Source: an uncultured Bacillota bacterium
Lineage (GTDB): Bacteria > Bacillota_I > Bacilli_A > RFN20 > CAG-288
DNA length: 50,335 nt
Assembly: GCA_949299015.1 (NCBI GenBank)
Contig: CASFYT010000003.1
Location: forward strand, 1 to 50,335
Reading direction: 5' to 3'
Shown: piece after piece, positions 32,878 to 42,025 of the stretch
How the letters are laid out: each line of letters starts with the position of its first letter
How positions within the stretch are numbered: the stretch's first letter is position 1
Made by a program: the position numbers and the translations under genes
The notes under the pieces: model-generated
Database searches by the model: none
What the model was told of the DNA's origin: nothing
What the model saw: only the letters and a program-made list of their open reading frames with translations

Positions 32878-35559
32878 ATGAAAAAAGGATTGAAAGCCCT
32901 TGGACTTCTCTCCCTCATGCTGACCTTGGCCGCATGCCAGGGAACGAGTTCCCTCTCCTCCTCTTCGGGCGCCCCCTCGAACTCCACCAGCTCGAGCGGA
33001 GGCGATAGCTCCTCCAGTTCCTCTTCGAGCCCCAGCAGCTCGTCCTCCACGCCCGACCCCGTTGAGGAGACCTACCGCGTCCTCCTGAGCGTCCCGACGG
33101 GCGTCAGCGCGCACCTCGACAAGGAAGAGGCCGCGGAAGGAGAGACGGTCACCCTGACGATCGACACCATCGAGAGCGGCTATAGCGTCACGGAAGTCCT
33201 CCTCCAGAGCTATTCCACAACGCCGCTTACTTCCGAAGACGGAAAGACCTATACGTTCACGATGCCCGACCGTTCCGTCACGGTCGTCATCAACATCCAG
33301 GTCGAGGGCGACATCACCCTCGTCGGCGACGTCATCGCGGCCCTGACCCTCAATCCGGAAACCGGAATCTACGAGGCCCGCAACGTCAAGGTCGACGTCG
33401 ACACGGAGATGGCCTACTTCAGCTACCAGGTCAAGGATGCCGAAGGAAATACGACGCGCCTGGATTCCTCGGCCGTCGACGAGAAGAAGTGCTTCGCCGG
33501 CCTTCAGTACTACTACACGACCGACCCCAACGGATACAGCCTCCAGATCGCCTCGGGCAGCACGTACGACTTCTTCTACGATCCCGCCTCGGAAAGGCCC
33601 TGCTACGTCAAGAGGGTTCATGTCGACGTCCTTCCCAACAACGTCGACAGCCTCTACAACCTCTTCTACGGAAACATCCGCTCCGAATCCACGGTCATGA
33701 CGGACAACCTGACCTCCATGGACCTGACGATCCGCGAGGCCTCGGAAAACCGCCTGAACCACGTGACGATGCAGAAGTATGCCGACAACACCACCTATAT
33801 GAAGGTCGAGGACCAGTTCAACGACCGGGACTTCTACGTCTACAAGCACCTCGACGAGGAAAGGAACCTCTTCTCCGTCGTCGATTCCTATGCGACGACC
33901 ATGGGAAGCGATGACGACACGAGGGAGAGCGGGAGGACGGACGCCGCCTATTCGGCAAACTACGACATCATCGAAAGCGGAGAATCCGGACGCTTCGAGA
34001 GAACGAGGAGCGAAGCCGAGCACGAACTGAACACCACCGCCCATCAGATGCGTTTCATCGAAGAGACCATCATGTATTCCTATCGTGTCGGTACATCCCC
34101 CGATTCGGTCGATGAAATCTCCTATTCCAACGTCTCCATTGCTTCGGAAGAAACGGAAAATGGATTCAAAACCGTCATCGATACCACCGTCGAATACGAT
34201 TCGCAGGAAGGCATCTATACCTCCGAAAGGCACGAAGGATACGTCTTCGACGTCGTCCTCGGCTTCTCGGCCAAGGGCGAGCTGACTTCCATCGACTACG
34301 AAGAGCTCCACTACACGGAAGACCAGTGGGACTTCTCCGCCCATGCCCCGCTCCTGGGTCAGGAAGGAATGGGTTCCACGGCCAAGAGCATCGAAGGAAC
34401 CTACGTCTATGACGGAACGATGGAAGAGAACCTCCCCTCCAGCGAGTTCAATCCGGAGGACTACTTCATCCAGTCCTTCGAGACCGTCCACTTCTACAAC
34501 CCGGAGACGGAGATGCCGGAGGACGACGGAAAGAACTACCTCCACTACAACGACGACGTCATGGTCACGGGAACGGACAGCGACGACGAGGCCGAGCACG
34601 TCGAGGTCTCCTACCTTCCGACGACGGCCCTGGACCTCTGGCAGTACGCCCCGACGGAATCGAGCGACGACAGCATCATCACCTCGACCATCTACAACAC
34701 CTACAACGAGATGACCTGCGTCGGCATCGGCGACGCGACCGTCACCCTGACCAACCACACCAAGGAGAGCGGCATCCGCCACGACGTCGACATCACCGTC
34801 ACTGCCACGCGGAAGTTCCACAGCTTCTCCCTCAACGGCACGACCAACCCGTTGGTCACCTCCACGACGTCGGCCAACATCTACGCCGGCACGACGGAAG
34901 CCTACGACGTCATCGTCACGCCGGACTCGGCGCCCTGCATCTATACGGCGACGGTCGATCCCGCCCACGCCGACATTCTTCAGGTCGTCTCCACCGCCAA
35001 CCATCAGCTGGTCCTGAGCTCTCCGGCCGACGCCGACATCGCGGAGCCGACGGAAGTCCTCGTCCAGATCGACTCGGACTGGGCCGATCCCGAGGTTCCT
35101 TCCCTCCAGGACTTCTACCTCTCCATCACGGTCATCCCCGCCCAGTACTCCCCCTTGGGTGACTGGACCTCGACGGACGACACGTCTGACACCGAAATCC
35201 ACTTCACCAGCGACGAATACCAGGGCGACTACAACGACTATTACTACGATTCCACGCCGAAGACGGGAACGATCGTCGACAACTACGGCGGACAGATCGA
35301 CACCTACTACTTCTACTATCAGTTCGCCCACGGCGCCCTGACGGCGACGGTCTACGACATGGAGACGACGGGGACGTCCTTCCCCTTCACGGTCGACGTC
35401 GTCACGCTTGAGCTCACCTACAACGCGGCAAGCGACACCGTCGACTGCTGCATGTACTACATGGAGGCGACCGAGGACTGGGAAGCCGACTATTACGGCA
35501 TCATCGGCAGCATCGACGAGGAGAGCTATCTCCTTCCCATCACCTTCGAAAGAGCCTAG
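32878..35559 (+). CDS. Large serine-linker lipoprotein
   Basis: 893 residues. Signal peptide MKKGLKALGLLSLMLT and lipobox LAAC (Cys20), then a Ser-rich linker to about residue 60. The first folded part has one TYTFTMPDRSVTVVI block of the same repeat type as in the minus-strand lipoproteins. The middle (about 150-600) is not recognised. GIGDATVTLTNHT followed by HDVDITVTA (about 619-642) looks like the end of a Big_2-type Ig domain. The C-terminus is rich in Tyr, Asp and Thr (DEYQGDYNDYYYDS). RBS AAGAAAGG is present; gap to 32851 is 26 nt. AT-rich codons at 34050-34205. Confidence 0.82.
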   Translation: MKKGLKALGLLSLMLTLAACQGTSSLSSSSGAPSNSTSSSGGDSSSSSSSSPSSSSSTPDPVEETYRVLLSVPTGVSAHLDKEEAAEGETVTLTIDTIESGYSVTEVLLQSYSTTPLTSEDGKTYTFTMPDRSVTVVINIQVEGDITLVGDVIAALTLNPETGIYEARNVKVDVDTEMAYFSYQVKDAEGNTTRLDSSAVDEKKCFAGLQYYYTTDPNGYSLQIASGSTYDFFYDPASERPCYVKRVHVDVLPNNVDSLYNLFYGNIRSESTVMTDNLTSMDLTIREASENRLNHVTMQKYADNTTYMKVEDQFNDRDFYVYKHLDEERNLFSVVDSYATTMGSDDDTRESGRTDAAYSANYDIIESGESGRFERTRSEAEHELNTTAHQMRFIEETIMYSYRVGTSPDSVDEISYSNVSIASEETENGFKTVIDTTVEYDSQEGIYTSERHEGYVFDVVLGFSAKGELTSIDYEELHYTEDQWDFSAHAPLLGQEGMGSTAKSIEGTYVYDGTMEENLPSSEFNPEDYFIQSFETVHFYNPETEMPEDDGKNYLHYNDDVMVTGTDSDDEAEHVEVSYLPTTALDLWQYAPTESSDDSIITSTIYNTYNEMTCVGIGDATVTLTNHTKESGIRHDVDITVTATRKFHSFSLNGTTNPLVTSTTSANIYAGTTEAYDVIVTPDSAPCIYTATVDPAHADILQVVSTANHQLVLSSPADADIAEPTEVLVQIDSDWADPEVPSLQDFYLSITVIPAQYSPLGDWTSTDDTSDTEIHFTSDEYQGDYNDYYYDSTPKTGTIVDNYGGQIDTYYFYYQFAHGALTATVYDMETTGTSFPFTVDVVTLELTYNAASDTVDCCMYYMEATEDWEADYYGIIGSIDEESYLLPITFERA

Positions 35560-35565
35560 TCCGAA

Positions 35566-36927
35566 ATGTCGAAAAGGAATCTTCTCCCGCTCCTGGCGCT
35601 TCCCCTGCTCCTGACCGGATGCGAAACGGCTTCCTCTTCCTCCTCTTCCTCTTCGTCGTCCGCCTCCTCTTCGACGTCGTCGTCTTCCCCCTTCGTGCCG
35701 CCGAACGACGTCAAGTCCTACCTCCAGTACCTTGCCAGCGAAAAGAACTACACCTTCACGGTCGAGACGTCCGACCGGTCCTACCTGATGACGTACTACT
35801 TCACGGAGAACGTCGTCGGAAGCACGTCCCTGGACAGCCCGGAATACACCAGCCTCCTCATCCAGGACGAAGAGGGCGTCTATCCCCTCAACTACTACGA
35901 GGGATCCCTCGTCTCGGGAGAATACCTCGCCGACGACAACGGGGACCGCTATCGGGACGTCTGGGAAATCTCCAGCACGCTCCACGGTAGAGAGGAGGAC
36001 TTCCTCGCCTCCCTGCCTTCGGGCGAGACGTCCTACACGATCGAGAGCAAGGCCTATCGCATCGCCTTCCTGGAGATGCTGGGCTACGACAGCACCACCA
36101 TCCTCGACTTCTCGGACATCCAGGCCTCCGTCGAAGGAAACGGCCTCGTCCTCTCCTTCACCCTGGAGGATGAGGACCTGTTCCTCACCGTCCAGGACCT
36201 TCGGACGACGACCGTCCCCCTCTACGAGGAATTCGTGGCGGAGGGCGGAACCGCCTATGAGCCCGCCGTGGCGCTCACGGAGACGCGGCGCCTCTTCAAG
36301 ACCGACCAGATGATCATCAGCCAGAGCGCCTCCGGCTACACGCTCCGGGAGCTGCTCCATCCCAACTACTTCTTCACGAGCATGTCCGACGAGATGTTCT
36401 CGGGCTTCGTCGCCATCGACCGTCCGGAAGACGACCTCGTCGGCGTCTATTCGGCCATCGGGACCGGTTCCTTCGACGCGGACTCGACCGAGGGCGTGAC
36501 CGGCGTCCAGATCAGCACCTCGGCCCCCATCTGGGACATCCCCGACATGACCCAGTTCTACCGCTATCCCTCCGCCCTGCTTCTCTGGGACAACCTGCAG
36601 TTCCTCTCCGAAGGACTGGACGAGAGCTTCTCGACCATCGTCCCCCAGCCCAGGGGCGCGGCCTACCACACCCAGGAGAGCAACATCCTCCTCGACTTCG
36701 TCACCAACTTCTCCATCGACCAGTCCTACCCCCTGACCGAGTACCTCCCGGTCTCCCTCTCCCTGGACATCGCGCTCGACGAGGAGGACAAGACCAGCGT
36801 CGTCGAGCTCTACTACCTCTATTACTATTCTCCCGACGGCTCCCAGATCCATGCCGGATACCTCCATTACTCCATCTCGGGCTTCGGGAACACGAGCATC
36901 CCGCGCCTGGACGAGCTGATCGCCTGA
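35566..36927 (+). CDS. Serine-linker lipoprotein
   Basis: 453 residues. Signal peptide MSKRNLLPLLALPLLL, lipobox LTGC (Cys19), then about 22 residues of Ser/Ala/Thr (residues 22-44) before PFVPPNDV. The mature part is rich in Tyr, Asp and Glu and is not recognised. It starts 6 nt after the 32878 gene without a convincing Shine-Dalgarno sequence, so it probably depends on coupled translation. A strong terminator follows. Confidence 0.82.
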   Translation: MSKRNLLPLLALPLLLTGCETASSSSSSSSSSASSSTSSSSPFVPPNDVKSYLQYLASEKNYTFTVETSDRSYLMTYYFTENVVGSTSLDSPEYTSLLIQDEEGVYPLNYYEGSLVSGEYLADDNGDRYRDVWEISSTLHGREEDFLASLPSGETSYTIESKAYRIAFLEMLGYDSTTILDFSDIQASVEGNGLVLSFTLEDEDLFLTVQDLRTTTVPLYEEFVAEGGTAYEPAVALTETRRLFKTDQMIISQSASGYTLRELLHPNYFFTSMSDEMFSGFVAIDRPEDDLVGVYSAIGTGSFDADSTEGVTGVQISTSAPIWDIPDMTQFYRYPSALLLWDNLQFLSEGLDESFSTIVPQPRGAAYHTQESNILLDFVTNFSIDQSYPLTEYLPVSLSLDIALDEEDKTSVVELYYLYYYSPDGSQIHAGYLHYSISGFGNTSIPRLDELIA

Positions 36928-36933
36928 TCCGCT

Positions 36934-36959
36934 GGCCGCCGACCTTCGGCGGCCTTTTT
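36934..36959 (+). terminator. Terminator of the three-lipoprotein operon
   Basis: GGCCGCCG (36934-36941) pairs perfectly with CGGCGGCC (36947-36954) around ACCTT, followed by TTTTTC. Confidence 0.9.
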
Positions 36960-36966
36960 CTTTTCC

Positions 36967-36995
36967 GTGCCAATCCATGCCGAATCCGCTATAAT
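36967..36995 (+). promoter_or_regulatory. Promoter of the intact ABC-FtsX gene
   Basis: GTGCCA (36967-36972), 17 bp, perfect TATAAT (36990-36995). The transcript would start near 37002, giving a leader of about 14 nt. Confidence 0.65.
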
Positions 36996-37015
36996 CAGTG
37001 GGACAAAATACAGAC

Positions 37016-39697
37016 ATGTCCTTCCCAGAGAAAATGATCGAGCTGCGCCACCTCCGCAAGTCCTATCCCGAAGGAAAGGGAAGGATCGTCATCCTCAAGG
37101 ACCTTTCGCTTTCCTTTGCCGCGAAGGGGCTGGTCAGCATCCTAGGCAATTCCGGGTCGGGGAAGACGACCCTCCTCAACATCCTGTCCACGCTCGACGG
37201 CGACTACGAGGGCCAATACCTCTTCGACGGCGAGGACGTCTCCCGCTTCGACGAGAAGAGGAAGGACAGCTTCCGGAATCGGGACATCGGCTTCGTCTTC
37301 CAGGAGAGCCGACTCCTGGAGGACTTCACCGTCGAGGAGAACGTCCGCCTCGTCGCTTCCCAAGGCCCGAAGGACGTGCAGGCGAGGATGGGGCACCTCC
37401 TTTCCGAAGTCCACCTCGAGGGCAAGGGACGGAAGCGGGCCAAGGACCTTTCCGGCGGAGAGAAGCAGCGCGTCAGCATCGTCCGCGCCCTGATCAACGA
37501 TCCGGGAATCCTTCTGGCCGACGAGCCCACCGGTTCCCTGGACCAGGAGAACGGACGACTCGTGATGGAAATCCTCAAGGAGGTCTCCAAGGAGAGGCTG
37601 GTCCTGGTCGTGACGCACAACCGCGAACTGGCCCAGGAATTCTCCGACCGCATCCTGACGATTGCCGATGGCGGAATCGTCGATGACATCCAGCGAGGTC
37701 CTTCTTTGGAAGGCAACGAAAAGAAAACGAAGAAGAAAGAAAAGCCTTTTTCGTTTTCAATAAAGAAATTGCTTCATCTGTCCTCTTCCTTTCTCTTCGC
37801 GAAGAAGCTCAAGACGGCCTTGGTGAGCGTCGGCAGCGCCATCGCCATTCTTGGGCTCGGGCTCGTCCTCTCCGTCTCCTCCGGCTTCCGCGGCTATATC
37901 CGCACGCTCGAGGGGAAGCTCCTGAGCCAGATTCCGCTCACGATCGAGCAGCTGGCCATGGAAAGCGTCGGCCTCCAGTCCTTCCTCGGGGACGGATACG
38001 TCGCGGACGACGAAAGGCTCACGGCCGTCGACTCGCTCAACGATTTCTATCACATCAACACGATCACGGACGACTTTTCCTCCTTCGTGATGTCCCTGGA
38101 CGAGGACCTCTTCCGCCAGCGCCAGGTGACGCAGTCGGTCGACTTCCGGCTCCTGACCGAGGGCCGCGGGGGCGAAATCGTCACCTATTCGCAGGAACCC
38201 TCGACCTATCTCGAGTCCGTCTTCTCCGAGGTCCTGGGCCTCAAGCAGCTGCTCGACGACCGGGAATTCCTCCTGGATTCCTACGACCTGATCGCCGGGA
38301 CGTACCCTGAGCAGGCCACGGACCTCGTCCTCGTCCTACCGGAGGACAACACGCTCTCGAAGGAGCTCCTGAGCGATCTGGGGCTGAATTCCTTCCAGGA
38401 GGAAGGGGGACAGCAGTACCTCGATTACGACGACGTCCTCGCCAAGCGCTGGTCCCTCGTCCGGAACGACGACTACTACGTCGACATCACGGACGACTTC
38501 TCTCCCATCGAGGAGGACGCCATCTTCTTCAAGAAGGACTACGAGCTGAAGGCGCAGGGAAGGGCCCTGAGCGACCTCCTCGCCCTTTCCATGGATTCCG
38601 ACCAGCCGACGAGGGAGGACGTCGAGGAACTCCTTTCCTACGTCTCGATTCCCAAGGGCGTCACCATCGACCTCGACGACATCGACTTCGACGATGAGGA
38701 GGACATCCGTTCCCTCTTCCTCTCCCTGTTCCAGAAGAGGGAATTCCAGGTCTATCGTTCCCTCGACGAAGAGGAAAAGCGCGCCTATCTCGACCAGGGA
38801 AGGGGAAGGGAGGTTCGGATCTCGGGCATCCTGAAGGTCAAGCCGGACGCCTTCCTCGCTCCCCTGCGCGGCGGCATCTACTACCTTCCCTCCTTCCTGA
38901 GCCTCGTCCAGCAGGACAACGCTCCGACCCCGGTCGACAGCAACGGAAACGGAACCATCGATCCGGAGGAGGACCGTCGCTCTGCCATCGCCAAGAGCTA
39001 CGAGAACAACCTCTTCCTGACCTTCGACGGGAACATCCACGTCCACACCCGCACCATCCTCGACGATTCCCACTATGACGACGACGTCCAGGGCTACGTC
39101 GCCAACCGCGTCTCCTACGGCGTCGAGACCGGGGTCACGGGATTCTACCTCTTCCCCAAGGACTTCCAGAGCAAGGAGAAGATCCTGTCCGAGATCGACC
39201 GCTACAACGAGGAGAACGGTTCCGAGATCGTCGTCACGGACCTGACCGAGACCATCTTCTCGAACGTCGAGATGCTCGTCGACATCATCCTCAACGTCCT
39301 GGTGGTCCTGACCTCCGTCTCCCTGCTCGTCGCCATCATCCTGATCGCCTCCATCCTCTATTCCAACGTCCTGGAAAGGACGAAGGAGATCGGCCTCTTC
39401 CGCGCCCTGGGCGCCAGGAAGAGGGACGTCGGCAACGTCTTCCGCCTGATGAGCGTCTTCATCGGCCTCTTCGCCGGAGTCCTGGGTGTCGCCCTGACCT
39501 ATCTCGGGCAGGGCGTCCTCAACCTCTCCCTCTCGAGCCTGATGCCGAACTACCACCTCGAAGGCCTCTTCGCCCTGCCGCTGTGGCAGGCGCTCCTGTT
39601 GATCCTCTTTGCCGTCCTCCTCTCCTACCTCTCGTCCCTGGTCCCTTCCTTCCTCGCTTCGCGAAAGGATCCGATCCGTTCCCTCAAGGAAGAATGA
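37016..39697 (+). CDS. ABC transporter, ATPase fused to FtsX-type permease
   Basis: 893 residues from the ATG at 37016; a GTG at 36998 lies before the expected transcript start, and an ATG at 37034 is possible. The ATPase domain has all motifs: Walker A GNSGSGKTT (44-52), Q-loop FVFQESRLL, signature LSGGEKQR (145-152), Walker B LLADEPTGSLD (166-176) and switch VVTHN (about 200). One helix (about 262-285), a roughly 480-residue extracytoplasmic region and three C-terminal helices (about 750-885, starting with VDIILNVLVVLTSVSLLVAI) give the MacB/FtsX topology; QERTKEIGLFRALGARKRDV-like sequence (LERTKEIGLFRALGARKRDV) is the conserved coupling loop. Fused forms work as dimers that couple ATP use to periplasm-side or surface events. 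It sits among six lipoproteins. AT-rich codons at 37690-37785 mark the ATPase-permease junction. Weak RBS. Confidence 0.9.
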   Translation: MSFPEKMIELRHLRKSYPEGKGRIVILKDLSLSFAAKGLVSILGNSGSGKTTLLNILSTLDGDYEGQYLFDGEDVSRFDEKRKDSFRNRDIGFVFQESRLLEDFTVEENVRLVASQGPKDVQARMGHLLSEVHLEGKGRKRAKDLSGGEKQRVSIVRALINDPGILLADEPTGSLDQENGRLVMEILKEVSKERLVLVVTHNRELAQEFSDRILTIADGGIVDDIQRGPSLEGNEKKTKKKEKPFSFSIKKLLHLSSSFLFAKKLKTALVSVGSAIAILGLGLVLSVSSGFRGYIRTLEGKLLSQIPLTIEQLAMESVGLQSFLGDGYVADDERLTAVDSLNDFYHINTITDDFSSFVMSLDEDLFRQRQVTQSVDFRLLTEGRGGEIVTYSQEPSTYLESVFSEVLGLKQLLDDREFLLDSYDLIAGTYPEQATDLVLVLPEDNTLSKELLSDLGLNSFQEEGGQQYLDYDDVLAKRWSLVRNDDYYVDITDDFSPIEEDAIFFKKDYELKAQGRALSDLLALSMDSDQPTREDVEELLSYVSIPKGVTIDLDDIDFDDEEDIRSLFLSLFQKREFQVYRSLDEEEKRAYLDQGRGREVRISGILKVKPDAFLAPLRGGIYYLPSFLSLVQQDNAPTPVDSNGNGTIDPEEDRRSAIAKSYENNLFLTFDGNIHVHTRTILDDSHYDDDVQGYVANRVSYGVETGVTGFYLFPKDFQSKEKILSEIDRYNEENGSEIVVTDLTETIFSNVEMLVDIILNVLVVLTSVSLLVAIILIASILYSNVLERTKEIGLFRALGARKRDVGNVFRLMSVFIGLFAGVLGVALTYLGQGVLNLSLSSLMPNYHLEGLFALPLWQALLLILFAVLLSYLSSLVPSFLASRKDPIRSLKEE

Positions 39698-39720
39698 GGG
39701 CATGGCGGCCGCCCTTTTTG
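39697..39720 (+). terminator. Probable terminator of the ABC-FtsX gene
   Basis: GGGC...GCCC with the GGCGGCCGCC palindrome between, followed by five T residues directly after the stop codon. The stem is short. Confidence 0.5.
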
Positions 39721-39722
39721 CC

Positions 39723-39738
39723 ATGTCAATCTTGACAT
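39723..39738. repeat. Inverted repeat ATGTCAA-TC-TTGACAT
   Basis: Perfect 7-bp arms with a 2-bp spacer, 50 bp upstream of the promoter of the lipoprotein at 39875. It may be an operator; no regulator is evident nearby. Confidence 0.4.
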
Positions 39739-39771
39739 CAAGCCGTCTCTGTCACGGGATGTTTCCAAAAT

Positions 39772-39785
39772 AGAAAGCGTTTCCC
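39772..39785 (+). promoter_or_regulatory. cre-like site upstream of the 39875 lipoprotein
   Basis: AGAAAGCGTTTCCC matches 11 of 14 cre positions and ends right at the -35 box of the downstream promoter. Confidence 0.4.
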
Positions 39786-39814
39786 TTTACTTTCCTCTTT
39801 CCGCTCCTTAAAAT
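39786..39814 (+). promoter_or_regulatory. Promoter of the 39875 lipoprotein
   Basis: TTTACT (39786-39791), 17 bp, TAAAAT (39809-39814); leader of about 55 nt. Confidence 0.5.
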
Positions 39815-39874
39815 TAAATGCTTCTTTCTGACACCATACGTCCTGTAGATGTCCGAAAGACAAAGGAGAAAAGC

Positions 39875-41932
39875 ATGAAAAAGAAAAAGCTGCTGACCGC
39901 CCTTTCCCTGCTCCTCGTTTCGACGTCCCTTGCTTCCTGCGACGGAACCTCCACCCTGACCTCCTCGACTTCCACCTCCCCCAGCGGTTCCACCTCCACC
40001 TCCTCGGGCCCCTCCACGGGCAACTTCGTCACGGAGACGCTCAACAACGGCTTTTCCGTCGAGACCGGAATCCCGGCGAAGAACGGCACCATCACCGCCG
40101 CCAAGGTTGGTGAAGTCCTCGAGACGTTCGCCTCCCTCCTCTCCGGACAGGAAGTCCCGGCGGGAAGCTATGCGGAACAGGCTGAGTTCTTCGTCCCGAC
40201 CCTCCGTAATGGCGGCGTGAACGACGCCGATGCCGACCTCATCCTCTCCACCGTCGACGAAGCCGAGACCAAGGCCGCCCTGCAGGCCTTCGCCGGCATG
40301 ATGAGCGGCTCCTCCTCCATCACGCTGGAGGCCTTCCTCCAGAACCATCTCCCGGCCCTGACCTCCGCCCTGAAGACCATCCTCTCCGAACTCGACGCCG
40401 ACAAGTTCGCCGCCGTCGCGGTTCCCCTTCTCTCCATGACCATGGGAGGAGCGACCGTCGCCGATATGGACTACCGCAACATCATCAACGGCATTTCCCA
40501 CGCCAACCAGTCCCTCCTCCGGAACGCCCCAGAAGCCGTCCGTTCCTTCTTCGATGGCGTCCTGGCCCATTCGAACTTCGGAGAAATCCAGTCCGTCAAC
40601 GATTCGGAAGAAGCCCAGGAGATGGTGTGGTTCTTCGGAAGAGCGGCCTACGGAATCCTCAAGGCCGTCCTGGAGAACTTCACCGATCAGGAAATCGCCT
40701 CGATCGTCACCCTGGCGATCCAGGTCGCCAACGATCCGCAATACACCCCCACGGCGGAGACGATCCTCCCCTTGGCGAAGGCGGCCGGCAAGATCATCGA
40801 CAAGTGCTTCATGGACCGTGCGTCCTTCCACAACCTGCTCACCACGTCCATCGCCCTGACCGAGGCACAACTGGAGGCGTCGATTCCCACGAGCCTCTAT
40901 TATCAAAATCCTTCCTTCGCCTCGGAGCGACAGCTCTCGATTCCTCGCGCCCTCGCTGAGAATTCGGATTCCGTCTTCAACATCCTGAAGTTCGTCGGCG
41001 TTCTCCTTGAGAATGCCACGGAAGAGGACTTCCAGAGCATCATGACCTTCATCGGCACCCTCACCAACAACAATCCGGAGCCGGGGACGGGAGAAGCGAC
41101 CGCGCCGGACATGACCTCCGACGTCGTCCGCCTCGCCAAGATCTTCGCGACCAACCTCACCCGCTTCGGTGCGGACAACGAGGCCATCATGGACAGCTTC
41201 CTCGACGTCTTCCGCCTCCTGCCGACCATGGTGAACGGATCCATGTCGGCGAGCATCGCGGGCAGCGGAACCGGATACCGCATCGGCTACACCATCCCCG
41301 AGGCCAGCATCGACATGGACAGCGTCTCCGGACTCGTGGACGCCTTCGTCGGCTTCGCCCAGCTCGATCCCGACAACCTCACCGACGAGCAGAAGGCCGA
41401 AATCAACGCCAAGCTCCAGGCCATCTCCGCTCCCCTGACGACGGAATCCACCTTCTACTTCATCGACGTCCCGACCCGGTACGAGGTCGGTTCCACGCCG
41501 GCTCCGCTCCAGGGCCTCATCCGTCATTCCTCCAATCCCGACGCGGCGGAAGAGCTCGTCATCCCCGCTTCCGAGATTCAGAACCTCTCCACGGAGAGCG
41601 TCCGCTACGACATGGCCAGCTTCACCATCGGCCAGGAGACCATCTACTTCCCCTATTACGTCACGGATTATCCGGTCGACTGGCTCCAAATCCGCTGCGG
41701 CCTCATGGACAGCTACGAAGTCGATGGCCTTTACCAACTCGATCCTTCCGACGCCATCCAGGAAGTGGAGTACAGCGTCAGCGGTAGCAGTACCACCTAC
41801 ACCGTTCCCTTCGAGAAGCTCATCGACGCTCCGACGGAATACGTCGAGGGCGTCAACGTCTTCTACGTCCCGCTGGGCGAGGACCTCGACAACCCCGACG
41901 AATACTACGCCGTCACCTACCAGTACTACTGA
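39875..41932 (+). CDS. Serine/threonine-linker lipoprotein, helical
   Basis: 685 residues from the ATG that follows AAAGGAG. Signal peptide MKKKKLLTALSLLLVST with lipobox LASC (Cys22), then a Ser/Thr/Gly/Pro linker to about residue 52. Residues 55-480 look mostly alpha-helical with many Leu/Ala stretches (FLQNHLPALTSALKTILSEL, IIDKCFMDRASFHNLLTTSI), unlike the beta-rich lipoproteins upstream. The C-terminal 200 residues return to beta-type sequence with many Tyr. No family is recognised. Single gene between two terminators. Confidence 0.82.
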   Translation: MKKKKLLTALSLLLVSTSLASCDGTSTLTSSTSTSPSGSTSTSSGPSTGNFVTETLNNGFSVETGIPAKNGTITAAKVGEVLETFASLLSGQEVPAGSYAEQAEFFVPTLRNGGVNDADADLILSTVDEAETKAALQAFAGMMSGSSSITLEAFLQNHLPALTSALKTILSELDADKFAAVAVPLLSMTMGGATVADMDYRNIINGISHANQSLLRNAPEAVRSFFDGVLAHSNFGEIQSVNDSEEAQEMVWFFGRAAYGILKAVLENFTDQEIASIVTLAIQVANDPQYTPTAETILPLAKAAGKIIDKCFMDRASFHNLLTTSIALTEAQLEASIPTSLYYQNPSFASERQLSIPRALAENSDSVFNILKFVGVLLENATEEDFQSIMTFIGTLTNNNPEPGTGEATAPDMTSDVVRLAKIFATNLTRFGADNEAIMDSFLDVFRLLPTMVNGSMSASIAGSGTGYRIGYTIPEASIDMDSVSGLVDAFVGFAQLDPDNLTDEQKAEINAKLQAISAPLTTESTFYFIDVPTRYEVGSTPAPLQGLIRHSSNPDAAEELVIPASEIQNLSTESVRYDMASFTIGQETIYFPYYVTDYPVDWLQIRCGLMDSYEVDGLYQLDPSDAIQEVEYSVSGSSTTYTVPFEKLIDAPTEYVEGVNVFYVPLGEDLDNPDEYYAVTYQYY

Positions 41933-41947
41933 TCGACAGCCGACAAG

Positions 41948-41974
41948 CGGCGCCATCCTGGCGCCGTTTTTTTT
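41948..41974 (+). terminator. Terminator of the 39875 lipoprotein
   Basis: CGGCGCCA pairs perfectly with TGGCGCCG around TCC, followed by eight T residues. Confidence 0.92.
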
Positions 41975-41986
41975 GCACGGCAAAGG

Positions 41987-42010
41987 AAAAGGGCTACCTT
42001 TCGGCAGCCC
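41987..42010 (-). terminator. Terminator of the rpsB-rseP cluster
   Basis: On the minus strand GGGCTGCC-GAAA-GGTAGCCC (one G-T pair) followed by TTTTCC, 16 nt past the rseP stop. Confidence 0.75.
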
Positions 42011-42025
42011 CTGTCTTTCTTTCTG

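Noticed and set aside
36998-37015. GTG start for the intact ABC-FtsX gene
   Set aside because: It lies 3 nt after the TATAAT box, before the expected transcript start, so ATG 37016 is preferred.
32836-37059. A 1407-codon minus-strand open frame opposite three lipoprotein genes
   Set aside because: The sense genes have signal peptides, lipoboxes and a terminator; the antisense reading is a Val/Asp/Arg/Gly-rich artefact of codon bias.
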